Positions 1 to 11,857 of a stretch of 64,000 nt of DNA are shown in pieces. The stretch lies in assembly GCA_020809705.1 (NCBI GenBank), contig CP085825.1, forward strand, positions 3,658,001 through 3,722,000, given 5' to 3'. Each line of letters opens with the position of its first letter. Positions within the stretch are counted from its first letter, which is position 1. Origin of the DNA: Calonectria ilicicola. Its lineage: Eukaryota; Ascomycota; Sordariomycetes; Hypocreales; Nectriaceae. A program made the position numbers and the translations under genes. The notes beneath the pieces were generated by a model, which worked only from the letters and a program-made list of their open reading frames with translations, was not told where the DNA came from and ran no database searches.

Positions 1-1873
1 AGAAGATCATGCCAGGGATGAAGTTGCCCCAGATATCAATTGGCTTCTTGAAGTGACGAGCATTGATGTAGGAAAAGCAAAGCGAATAGGTCATGTGAGC
101 CCAACCGAGAATAATACTCATTTTCATCTTGTAACTGTTGCTGAAGAGGAGATCGTTCTCAGTGCCGTGCCAAGCCCAATCGAGACCAAAAGGATAGCGG
201 TAGCCCTCATCATTGAGGGTCGCGATGACAGAAGTACCGTTCTTCCAGTTCTCTGGCTTGTGATACTCCCAGGCGCTGGGGAAGAGAGTCATTGATTTGG
301 AGAAAACATCGTTGTAGATAAGACCGGTGAAGACGGAAAATACAGCCATGACAAGCGCGATGTATCGTCCATAAAAGACCATGGCGAAGAGCTCAAAGGT
401 GACCTTCTTGAGAGACTTCTCCCAGTAGATCATCGCCAGAGCAGCCGAAAGCATGATGATAGCGTGGCCGAAATCACCAAACATGACAGCGAATAGGAAA
501 GGGAACGTGACGAAAACTGGCATCGCCGGGTTGACTTCCTGGTACGTGGCTGTACCATATGCATTGACAATGGTCTGGAAACCCTCCGTAAACTTGTTGG
601 TCTTCAGGTAAGTCGGGGGTTTCTTGTTCGTCTGGATCTTGTTGATAATTGAAGGAACCGAGAGGCCAGCTCGGTTTGTGACATCTTGCAATGTGGTCCT
701 GATAAGGGGTAGATCGTTGGTGGGAACCCAAGCCTCAGCAATGAGAGTACGGCGTGCACTATCATAAGAGAAGTTGTTAAGGGTGTTGTAGACCGCCTTC
801 TCCTTGGCGACCAGAACCATCCAAGCAGATAGAGACTGCGAGATCTGGCTAAGCTCTGCCTGAAGTGTTGCTTGAGTGTTGCTAAGAACATTCTGGACAT
901 CGTTAAGGCGGCTGTTAACCTCATGAATCTGGTCACGTCGAAGATCGCTATTCTCATCGACGTTGTACACCTCGGCACCCATAGACTCGGAGATTTTGCG
1001 AATCTTGGCTAGGATCTCCTTTCCGTGAGCGAAGATGACGAAGACGTTCTTGTTGATGGCCTCGTTGTTGGTGGGGTCAATCAGGGGCTCAGGGATCTCA
1101 GACTGGTTCATGTACAAGTTACCACGGAGAGTTCGCCAGAGGATACGCTCAAAAGCAGCGACCCGGTCCCTGTTAATGACACCAGCAACGAAACCGATGT
1201 TCATGCCAGAGAATGATCGTTCAACCTCCGCGGCCCCATGATGCTGCTCAACGTCTGAAAGTAGGGGGGCGTCGTCATTGTCGGTCGAAGCTCGAATCTC
1301 TTCAACGTTTCCGTGGGCACGATCGAAGAAGCTTCCAGCTTCGCGAAGAACCCATCGCCATTCGGTCAAATCGCCTTCGCGCTTCTTCAGGGTCTCGTAG
1401 CTTTCGTTAAGGGCGGAGATGCGCTGCTCGAGCTTCTGGCTTCGTTCGGCGAGCTCGTCAATTTCGGTGGTAGAAGGGGATGCGAGTCGCTCGACATCGA
1501 GGTCCAGCTTCCGGAGCGGGATTCCAATCTTCTCCATCTGGGCATAGAAGTATCCTAGTCAATTGTTAGGAGGTACGTTTGTGGTTGCCTGGTTGGTACA
1601 TACGCAGCTGTCGCTCAACATTGTCAAGCCGTCGGATCTCCTGGGTAAAGGTACGCTGAAAGGCACTGACATTCTCGTTCAACTGGATGAAAAGACGCGT
1701 TAGTTGATGAAATGGGCGATGAATTCGATGATGATTTGGCTCACGTCTCGGAATTGACAAAGGCCAAGCTCGCCCAGTGCCGTAACAACCTCGCGACCGA
1801 TTTCATTGGATACATAGAGCTGTACCATGCTCATGTCCGCAGAGCGGAACGGCGTGTCCGGTTTAGGAGCCAT
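1..1873 (-). CDS. vph1: V-type proton ATPase subunit a (Vph1-like), N-terminal 587 codons; C-terminus lies off the left edge
   Basis: Membrane subunit a of the vacuolar H+-ATPase, which couples V1 ATP hydrolysis to proton transport in V0. The ATG at 1873 opens MAPKPDTPFRSADMSMVQLY, the typical fungal N-terminus (RSADMSLVQLY-like). Exons: 1873-1745, 1682-1604 and 1554 to the edge, joined by GTGAGC...CAG and GTATGT...TAG introns that keep frame and restore Q-L-R-Y-F-Y. The N-terminal half is the cytoplasmic stator domain with coiled-coil character (KLEERISALNESYETLKKRE). From about residue 400 come the first membrane segments, including FPFLFAVMFGDFGHAIIM, followed by the ALVMAVFSVFTGLIYNDVFS segment, both hallmarks of the family. 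The proton-channel arginine and the remaining helices are outside the window, so integrity at the C-terminus cannot be judged. Yeast has Vph1 and Stv1; most filamentous fungi have one gene, so the Vph1 label is by family. Confidence 0.95.
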
Positions 1874-3997
1874 GGTGTTGCAGCCAAAGCACCAAAACTT
1901 GAATTGACCTTGTGTTGTATGGAGCTTTACTAGGGAGCAACGCCCCTGCCATCGCGATTACGTCGCAGTAGGCGTTCGTTTTCGGACTCTTGTTCTTCCG
2001 AGACATAGGTCACGTGGTGGCGCTGCATCAGCCACATTGCGGTGGCAGTGCGCCAGCGCCACCCGGGTGTTATCGTCAACCGTTTTCGGTTGGCGCAGCC
2101 TCCCTGGAGTTAGAATAGAGCCTAATCCATCTACATTGGTGGATAACTGGTTTCGCGATTCTTCAGAACCCTCTACAAGATGAAAAATGGCCGTCCGGAC
2201 ATCTTCAGATCTTCCAATCAACCAAATATCGCGCTTAAAGTTAGTCGGAACATCCTACACGCTATCAGCAATCTTAACCATCTCAATTATTCGAGGGCAT
2301 GTAATTGCATCATTATACGAATTATACTAGAATCCCCCTTCTGGACTGGACGTAACTGGAATCCTTTGCATCTACGATGATGATATTCACACCCGTGCAG
2401 AATCCCGTATCGATTTCCGTTACTCACAAATACAACACTATATTGCACCAGAAATATCGTGACCACTTTGTCCGTCAATTTATTTACTTTCGATGATAGA
2501 ATGGCCTATCTGTTTCAAACAGAATATATTGTCAGCATATATGCGCCTAATCTTTAGGACTAAAACCACTTCGATTGGTATTTTCTCTTTGGTCGCCTCA
2601 TTCATCAGGATACACATTCAATTGTCCACTCAAGGAATCAAGTAGTCCTTGCAACTGCGCACGATAATCGCCATGTGTCACTCTGAAGAAGCACGGGCGA
2701 CAGCTAAGTAGATGGCTGCAAAAAGTTATAGCACGAGAACAGAAATTAGCACTAATGATGCTACGGGTCCACCAATATCCATGATCTTGATTGTCCAAGT
2801 CAGAGCTCACAAAAGTAAAAATAGATGAGATCGTCCCAAGGACTATTTCTTTCCATTTCAAGGGATAATGCGAAACCGTATGCCGTTTTCTTTCCCCTGG
2901 CGAAAGCCCTTTTCCTGTTGCTTCTTTCTTTTTTCTTCCCCGTTCCTGTTTTATTCTCGAGACCAAAATGGTTATAAACAACGACGATCCGGGATGAAAT
3001 GGGTGGACTTGATCTGCATAGTATTTTAAGTTTTCTTATTGACCGGATCTGATGACGACCCCATCGTTAATGGCACTTTAGTGTTGGCAGAATGATGGAT
3101 AAATTACGGTTTGGTAGGGCACAGGCGGCTATGGCGTGAATGCAGTACATTTGTCGTGCCAATGATCAACTGTGTGGGCCCCATTCGGCTCTGCCATCTC
3201 CCCATCAATACGTGATGGCCACGTCGCCAGTGTGGCCTGTGATACCGGCTGGCAGTGCGAGACATTAAATGCTATGTTAGGCAGGAAGGAAGCTTGGCAT
3301 ATGTTGATAACAAGATTATAGTCTAAAAAAGACTTTGTGTCAGCAATGTGTATAAGAGTGTGGGCTATGCGATTTTCAAAAAGTTACAGTCAACCACTTG
3401 ACACATCACACTAGTTTGTGATAGCATGGACCCATCCCAAATGAGCATTCCTAATCGAGTCTTTTTATTCGCTCGCAACCTTGATTACAGGAAATAAATG
3501 ACGTCCGACAATGTTCCTCATCCGGCAACAGATAGCGAGTGACAACTTCGGAAAAAGTCGGATTCTCGAGCCCCTCTATTTACCCCAGATCAGGCTGATT
3601 AGAGACTAACTATTGCTGTCGGAGTTGTAGTTCCGAATCCACTATGCCAGCCGTTTACGAATTTGTCACACGACTCAAGGTACGTTGGTTACGACGTGGT
3701 TGACAGCTTCACCAAAAAAATATTCATAGAGTTCAAAATTGAGCAAAAAGAAATAAATAATAATGATATCTTTTCTATAACCGTATTTCTAACAAATTAT
3801 CAAGATTTTTTTTGTTAATCAAGAGACTTTTCTTTCGCTAAGTTTCAACGCTGTGCGCCCCTAGGATATTGTGCCCTTAATGCAACCAACTTATGACCGA
3901 AGGGGAAGTCAAACCCATGCCCCAACAACTCCATAAAAAAGCAATGAGTAGAGTTCCAAGAATATGCATATCGTTCATCGTCAATCGCGGCTCGGTT
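1874..3997. other. Intergenic region, A/T-rich in the middle, between the vph1 start and the F-box gene stop
   Basis: No convincing gene. Positions 1874-2200 should hold the vph1 leader and promoter. From about 2250 to 3860 the DNA is A/T-rich with long A and T runs. The only gene-like signal is an isolated ATG at 3644 followed by 12 sense codons (MPAVYEFVTRLK) and a perfect GTACGT donor at 3680, with no recognisable downstream exon. Longer frames here start at TTG/GTG or have no family features. Confidence 0.6.
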
Positions 3998-5904
3998 TTA
4001 CAACCGTCGTCCGAACATGAACGTTCCGTACATGCCTCCGACGTCGGCCTCCGCTACCGGAATCTTCCTCATACCCCAGCTCTCTGCCCCCATCTTCCAC
4101 CACCGAGCACCATTGTCTCGAGTAGTGCCATCCGCATTCATTCGTACGAGCCAATAGCGGCTGCCAAACTCCTTGGGAGTCCATCCCACGCGCTCAAGGT
4201 TCTTCTTAGCCTTGGCGGCTCGTTCGTATGCACGCTCCTCCAGCTCAATAACATGCAACGGGGCGCTAGCGGGTCCTAGAAGTGCGTTGGCGCTACCAAT
4301 GATAGTATCTATGTCCGAGATGTCGAGATAACGCAAAGTATGCGGGATCCATTGCTGATCCTGATACAGGAGTCGGTGGATATCGCCGAGATCAAGTCCG
4401 CGACCAATAGCCAGCTCCTCGAGATGCTGAACCAGAGGGGTGAGCAAAGGAATGTGGGAGGGATCCATCCTGCTGCCCTTCAGGTTTAGCGATCGCAGAG
4501 TAGCAGGCAGTCGGGGAAGAAGCTCATCCACATCGGTCTTGCCCAGAAGGAGATGGCTACCAGCGTTAGTGGCAAGACTGAGGACTGCAATTGTCTGGAT
4601 AACAGAGGGATGGGTCGTGATGAACTTGACCACAACCTCGGAACTCAGCTCCCTACACTTGGCCAGATTCAAGTGAGTAAGCCTTGCTGTCTCGGGGATA
4701 CTCCGCAAAGCTAGATCCGTCACTCGCGTCCCAGCAAGATCAAGATGGGTAACCCGCTCGAGGCGGGGCAGAATGGTTTCGAATACAGACGCAGGCAGGC
4801 TCAGGCACTTGTGGAAAGAAACCCGAGTAAGAGAAAGACTCTCTGGCCATTGCAACTGAAGCAGGCTTTGGAACGAGTTTTTGAAATAGGGCGAGGCGCA
4901 ACCACAGAAATCGACGGCCTGGATGCGAGGAAGACCGAAGAAAATCTTCTTGAGCACTTCTGGGCCCAGATCCTCGTCAATGTACTCTTGTGCAAGGAAC
5001 TCCTGAAGGTATGGGGTCAGCTCCAAACACTTCAGCAGGGTCTCAGAGGTCAAGTTTCGAGTCTGCGCCCGCTCACTGGCGGTAGAGAAGATTGTGGAAG
5101 GGTTAAAGTGGCTAAAGTCCAAGCGCCGCACAATCGAGGCGAGCGCTGGGTACTCTGTAATAGTAGTGAGGAACTTGCGGAAAATTCGCGAGTGGGGGAT
5201 GGTAATGTGCCTGTAGAGTGTGTTGAGGGTCGCAGCGTGGATAGATCGCGAGGTAAGGAGCAGGGCCATCAAATCGGCGTTTCGAGTGGTGAGGCCGTTG
5301 GGAGGGATCTCAATGACAAGAAGATCGATAATGGATCCTAGGATCAGCAGGTCAGCGGGATTGCGCAACAGGGATCTAGGACAACAGGGCCCCCGGTTCC
5401 TTCGCTAAACTTACCCAGAACCTCACTCGGGAGACGCTCCAAAGGCGACGTTCCCGTGGCATAGTGATCAGCCTTCTTCGTAACGACAGGCGCGGGGGAG
5501 CTCCAGGTCATGGACAGCTTATGCAAGTCCTCGCAGCTACGGCTCGCGGCCTTGCCCTTGATAGGAATCTGCTTCCAGCCACGAAAGCCATCCGCAGGGT
5601 ACCAAAACCCATGAAGCCGACTGTGAGGCTGCGTCAGAGGAGCCTGGAACAAAGGCTGTGCAATCTCAGCAGTGGGTGATTCATCGAATACCTCTTCCGT
5701 CCCATGCGAGTAGGAGGAAATCTTGGACCGTGTAAAGGTCTGTGCTAGGCCATCATCGTTCTCTCGCACCGAGGAGAAGGAGGAGCGGGCCGTCTTGTCA
5801 CTGCTGCTGTTGGGAGAATCGGGGCGAGACATTTTGGCCTTGAGGAGGGCAGAAAGGTCAAAGTGAGGCACCTCTTGGTGCACGGGGCTGAGGGGGACGG
5901 CCAT
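3998..5904 (-). CDS. F-box-like / leucine-rich-repeat protein, 609 aa
   Basis: Probable substrate-recognition subunit of an SCF ubiquitin ligase; the substrate is unknown. Two exons, 5904-5415 and 5337-3998; the intron (GTAAGT...CTAG) restores LERLPSEVLGSIIDLLV, the start of an F-box-like helix bundle (about residues 156-205, ending TSRSIHAATLNTLY). The first 150 residues are Ser/Thr-rich and disordered. Residues of about 215-540 are an RNI-type LRR array with repeated L..L.L....VTD and L.HLNLAKCRELSS patterns (for example RVTHLDLAGTRVTDLALRSI and LRSLNLKGSRMDPSHIPLL). The C-terminal block (GWTPKEFGSRYWLVRMNADG...RWWKMGAESWGMRKIPVAEADVGG) looks like the conserved tail seen in filamentous-fungal orthologues. 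F-box and LRR are seen directly; the SCF role is inferred from family. Confidence 0.88.
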
Positions 5905-8900
5905 ACGAAATTCGGGAGGAGGAGCAGGAGGAGTATGTGGTGGCCGACCCTGTCGTAGAATGAGGTCGGGGCGGGCAGGAAACGAAGAGGGACAGGAAAG
6001 TAGGTCGAGCTTCGTTTAGCACAATGAAATGGCTCGTAAATCAAAGAGGTGTAAGAAAGTTTTTTTTTAATCTCTTTTTAATTTTTTACGGTCGAACCGG
6101 TGGTTTGGAGAGGGTTTGACGTTGACAGGTGGGATGGGTCGAGGGCAAGAGAAACGATGTTGTAATAGCCCGCTGCAGGCGTAACTGTTATGTAAGAGCA
6201 AACGGGACCAGCAAGGTGTAGATGGGCGATCGGATTGTTCGTTAGTATGTCGCAGAAAAAGTAGAGGTTTAAGAGGAATCGATTCGGGAGTTCACGGTAT
6301 ATGAAGAAGAGAGCAGAGAGAGACAGGAGGCCGACCCGGGGTGCATCGGGTCATGGCCAAAGATATAAGCCAGCGCAAGCGGCGACCGACAAGCGGGCTC
6401 GGAGAAGTCATGAGCAATGGCCATGCCAAAGAATCAAAGGCTAAGAGCGGGCCCCGACGGAAGCGCCACCTGGGGCAGCCACCAGGGACGTTGGCAAAGC
6501 GTCCTGTTGGCATGCGCCGCCGTGCCATTCATTAGCTCATCTTGGGCGATTGGGTAATGGAAATCGGGGACTGGAAGAGTTGGGAGTCAGGTGAGCACCT
6601 CCATGGACCACCATGGACCACCATGTACGGGGAAGGGAAGGGATGGAGACTGGAGAGCACGGAGACCATGGGAGCCATGGCGGCCACGGGCTGCCGACCC
6701 AAGAACCAGGGCCTGCCCCGGCGCGATGGGCGTGATGGTGCGAAAAGAAGAACGACAATCACCAGGTCTGGTTGTGGCGATTGGACGGAAATCTTGGAAG
6801 TTTGACTAATGAGAACAACCTGGTGGCCAAGAATAGCAAGCCTCTTGGTTGTCGTGTCGCTTTACACAAACATGGGACAATCAATCACCTTTCTTCTGGT
6901 CTGGTGTAGATGTAGCAAGTACGCATACAGCATGAATCAAAATCTCCATCACACACTTTGCTCCCCTCTCTCTCGCTCTCTCGCTTGCACCAGCGCTACT
7001 AGCAGGCGAAGTTGGGCGAAGTTGGCTTTGGTTGATGAAGTGGGATCCAATGGCCACTCTTGGCCCCGTGACCTCCGCCCTCCGCCGTCTTCGCCGCGGC
7101 CTCCGCCTCGGTCGCGGCAGCAGCTGGCACTAAACACAACACGCACCTCCAGAGCTCATGGTCGGAGGTGCTGTAAGCTGTCACTGACCGCGCCCCCCTC
7201 CCTCGCTAGAAGGTACCCCAGTACACCAGCAACACCTGGGCTGTCAACTCGCCTCACCCTCCTCCTCCCTCCCTCCCTCCCTCAAGCACTCTCAATGACG
7301 CGAAATGGACCTCATCCAGCGACATTGACACGCTCATGCATAATACTCACCACCTGCACCTTTACACCCACCCCCTCCAGGGCTCTGCACCACCCTTTTT
7401 TTCTCCGTATCCAACCCGTTCAGCGGCACGGGCAATACGTAACGTAATGGATTCAATGGCCCCGGGCGGGGAGAACCAAACAAGCAAGCCCTATTTTACT
7501 TCTCCTCAACCCTCGTGACCGGGTTTCGAGCAACACATTATTACAAGCTCCGCGATTCGACAATTTGCCTGATTAGCTTTCGATTGAACCATCTCCGAGG
7601 ATTTCCCCATTGCAACGATGTTAGATTCAAGACATAAAATCTCGGGACGGGATCCGCAGGCGCGCAGACGGACGTGCCGACCTCGCCGGGCTTTGCCAAC
7701 CAAACTCCGATCACACACTTGAATTGCATTGCACTGCCGTCACCGGGACACGACGATCATGACGGTTCACGGGGGCGAATGCGGAGGGCACGAAGCGAGG
7801 GCGCACAGAGGTCAAGCCCAAAAGGAGTAAGCATCTATAATTGTCCCTAGGTTAAACAGAGACCCAGCAGGCCGGCAATGGAAGCCGGTCTTTGATGAAA
7901 TTTTGCGAGTCAAGGCCGTACAGAACCCATGGCCCCCCGGAGGGCGACATCGCAGTGGTGGTTAGCCCACTCATCGGCCGTAGCTAGGCGCGGCACCAGC
8001 TCGAGCTTAAACGGGGCTTGACGAACAATGGCAGCGTGACGAACACACGAGGGGCACTAGCTCAAAATTATGGCCACGAACGTATTGGGCAGCCCTCCGC
8101 GAATGGCCGAGACCGATACCAGCCGCCTGCGAGGGAAGCCAGAAGGAAGGCGAAAGGAAGCCCCCTCCCCCCAAGAGAGGAGAGAGGAAACAACAGGGAC
8201 AAGGCGGTAAGCTGGGACAGGAGTCACAGATTGACGACCCCCATGAAGCCACAAACCAAAGACATGCAATGTTGTCATGCTACAATGCGCGAGAATTGAA
8301 ATTACCTGCCCGCGTCACTGTCTTCGTTCGCCCTGTGGTTTTCTCCGTGTGTCATAAGCTGTACAAAGCCTGGGCTGATGGTAGAGGTGGTATAGGGCGA
8401 CTCTGGATGGTCAAACATTCGAGTGAGCCCACCACGTGCCCCTCACGTCGCACGTCCTGGCGCTCAGACGCCAAGGCGCCGAGATGACGATAGTTACCTC
8501 TTGGGGACTATAGAAATTTGCACCGAATCTCAACATAATGGCGTCTCAGAAGATTTCCACTTAGATGGCAAAGTCACATGAGACACCTATCTTGTGTCAA
8601 TCTTAAGCTTAGATGTCACCATGCCGTTCCTCAGACAGACTCGGGTCGGAAATATTACTTTTCCTTCCTGTAGGGTGCAACAATGACGAAACAGGATGGA
8701 GATTTTTAGTTTTTCTTTTTTTCTTTTTTTTTTTTTTTTTCGGACAGCTTCATCAAACCCCCCTTCGACGTAAGATGAGATGAGAATGAGGGAACAATGG
8801 GTCCGCATGATGCCTCGCAACGGCTCAACAGAAAAAAAAAAAAATAGCCGCCAATGTGCACGCAGCCACATCTCTCTTGCTCCTTTTGGACCAGGCAGTG

Positions 8901-11857
8901 TGACAGGGTTACGTATCATACTGCATGGTCGCGACAGGCCAGGCATGCGAGGACCCCTTAGGTGCATTCCGTTGCTGCAGGGCTGCAAGCCGGCTCCGAG
9001 GAGGCTGCATTCGAAAGAGCACCCCCTGGGTCTTTGGTTCCCCTCTGCTCTCCAGTCCAGTCCGGGGCATACGAATGGTTGCATGCAAGACATAATCTCC
9101 TCTCTGCAAGTTTCTGACCTCAAACCTTGTGGGCTGGTGGGTAATGAAATAAGCTCGGACACGAAAAATGCCCTTGTGATTACAGCTCTGGTTGATGGAT
9201 AACACGGATCAAGCCTTACTACAAGTCAAGTTTTTCCTTTCCGTCAGGGCTTTCACGTCTTGTGAATGCTGACCCACCAGCCCCTTCCACTCCGCCCCTC
9301 TATCCCGGGGCGTCCTGTGCTGGGGCTGTACCCCGGATTTTTGAGATTTGCAAAAGGACGTCATAGGCGGTGGCGGCTGCTAGCCGGCCCGTGGTTGGCT
9401 AGTGTGGGTGTCTCACTTTCACAATGCGCTCCATGACCGACGACCGCCGGAGGCGAACGTTGCTCACCTCGTTTCCGATGTCCGAATAATCGTCGGTCAG
9501 TCATGCCGAACTTTGAACATGCCAACCTCTCACTATTTTCCCCCCTTCCCGCCAGGCCCTCCGGTTCTCGCGCCCGCCGAGCCGGGTGACTCCTGAAGGA
9601 CGCGCCACCCAGGTGCTTAGTCCTTAGGTTACATGCGGACGCCTAAAACAAAAATAGCTGACCAAATCCGTTGCTCTCAAACGCTCTCACTAGGTTGGCC
9701 TCGCATCCGGCCTAGCCTCTTCTTCCCCGTACATCTTGTCTCTACATCGTGACACAGACCAGACCGTTCACCTCCTGCGTGTTCCGCATATAGGCCACGA
9801 CAGGCGAAAAAAGGATGCCGCGTACTCCGTGCCGCTGATGTTGATGTTGAGAAACCAACAACCGGCCCGAGAACCCCACAAAATGGGGAGAGGAAAAAAT
9901 CAACGACACATAGTTACTCTTAGCGGCAAAAAAAAAAAAAAAAAAAAGGCCGTTCCTCTTCATAAGCCACAGTTTAAATTCCGAAAGGCTTCAGTTTTGG
10001 GGTAGCCATGTCACCTCCGCTCAGTTTTGTACAATCGAGCTTCCTCGTTGGTCAATGGCATGACCGGGATCCGGCTTCCCGTTGTTGCTCAAACAGCCAG
10101 AATGTGTTTAGCCTCTACCATTGCTTCCGGTCTAGACTCCAATTATGTAACGAGATTCGGAGAATGGCGCAATTCAACGAATCCAACGGAACCTAGAGCT
10201 CTCTCCGTGTTATTGTCAGATGGATGGGCAGGTCACACGGGTGCTTTGAATTTACGTAACAGACCAAAGTTTAGAAGCCATCGTGACAGTTCCATCCCAA
10301 CCACACCCCGGATTACCCGGTAGTCTATAATAGACAAGGTAAGACTTGCCGGGCGATCTTGCACTAAAATCAGGGCAGTCTAGCCCGCGATGAAGCTGAC
10401 TCTTTTTTTTTTCGAGAAAGGGGGACGGTATTACCCCTCGCTGACCCCAGCGCCGGCTTCTCTGTGAGAGCGGGACTGGGGAACTATGCCTTTTCATGTT
10501 ACACTCGTCGGTCCCAAGCTTCCTTTTGGCGCCACGGTTGTGGCCACGTAAATCCCGTTTTGAGAAGTTGCATTTACGAAACTCTAGTGTTTCCGGTCAA
10601 ACCCCCAAATGGAACCACGTTGCAGCCTGCTACTGTATGGTCGGTCAAGTGTATGCACCCCGGATGCAAAGTGCCGGTTTCTGATTAGCACGAGCATCAG
10701 CTCCTCTTCGGTTTGGAGTGCCAGTTCCAGTCCATCATCTCGATTCAACGGTCTGGGGTAACCCGTCAATAGACTCGGAGCGGGAAGGAGCAGTATCATG
10801 TACACATTCGCCGCATTAGTGGCAAAACGAGGAATGGACATGCAGTGTTTTGTTTCTGTATGCCACAAATGTGACTCTTTGACTTGATTCATTAATTCAA
10901 TCGTGTTCGACCCCTTGCACTAGCGAGGAAGAACATAGATCCTCCTTGTTAGATGTGCAACACAAATAACTTGTGATATCAAACACCACAGGATGAAACT
11001 TTATCATCATTGCAATTGCAGTCACTCCAACGCCCTATATGAATACTGAGTGAAACAATACAACTATAAGGCCATATTTCAATGTCACTGTTTTGTTCCT
11101 ACATTGAAGAGTCGTCACCTACCCTGGAGATATTGGCAAGCGCAATACTGCGTCATTGGAGCTCTGGAACTTGACTACCTTGAAGCACTAATTCTAGTGC
11201 AATGAATAATGTTAAGGTATTCTGTTTACAGTTTACTTGGTCAGTTGAGAAATACGGAGTGTGTTGAATCATTTGGAGGATTTTTTTTTTTTTTAAAAAA
11301 AAAAACCACATGTTGAGTTGCAGTCTTCTAGAACTTGTATTTTACGGAGACAACTCTGTGGCTTTGCCACATATGCAAATAGAGAATCAGACTGAAAAAA
11401 TCGCACTGTTTAAAGTTGTGGTCTATTGATCATACGCTAATACATCCTCCTATATGACTGAATAAGTAATCAAGTCTCATCAAAGTTGTCTTTTTAATCA
11501 TCTCAACAACGACTAATGCGCTTCCACCTCAGCCACCGACGCCGTTCCCAAACCAACATATAACCTCCAATGTTGAGAATTCTTTTGATATGCTCTGTGC
11601 TATGCATACAGCCCAGGCAAGTTCCTGTCCGACTAACCAGCGTGTCAGACCACATAGTAAAAACCAAGGTAGTGAGTCGTGTGACCATACCCTCCCAAGA
11701 AATAATCAGAAGAGAAAAAGAAACGCCATGTGTGCCTGCATTATGGATATACACGGGACCTAACCAAGACCGCTGAACCGCCCAAAACGAATCGCCCACT
11801 TGAGGTGAGATCATCACCACTTGCTTGAAGCTTGTGGGTTTACACATCACCCGAGCT
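5905..11857. other. Gene-poor interval of about 6 kb
   Basis: No frame here has both a genuine ATG and a recognisable domain. The longest (plus strand, 6809-7447) is low-complexity Ser/Pro/Arg/Thr, typical of chance translation of C-rich DNA. Positions 5905-6300 form the leader and promoter of the F-box gene. Mononucleotide tracts are frequent: T/C-interrupted oligo-T at 8709-8740, A13 near 8830, A19 near 9930, and a T14-A11 palindrome at 11281-11305. The last 900 bp are A/T-rich. It could hold non-coding RNA or distal regulatory DNA for a neighbour; nothing seen decides this. Confidence 0.55.
11281..11305. repeat. Perfect oligo(T)-oligo(A) palindrome, T14 A11
   Basis: Fourteen T followed directly by eleven A, able to form an 11-bp A:T hairpin or act as a nucleosome-excluding rigid tract. 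It sits in gene-free, A/T-rich DNA about 550 bp beyond the 3' end of the ING/PHD gene. Confidence 0.9.

Noticed and set aside
6809..7447. 212-codon frame on the plus strand in the gene-poor interval
   Set aside because: Low-complexity Ser/Thr/Pro/Arg translation of C-rich DNA, no domain, no supporting splice structure.
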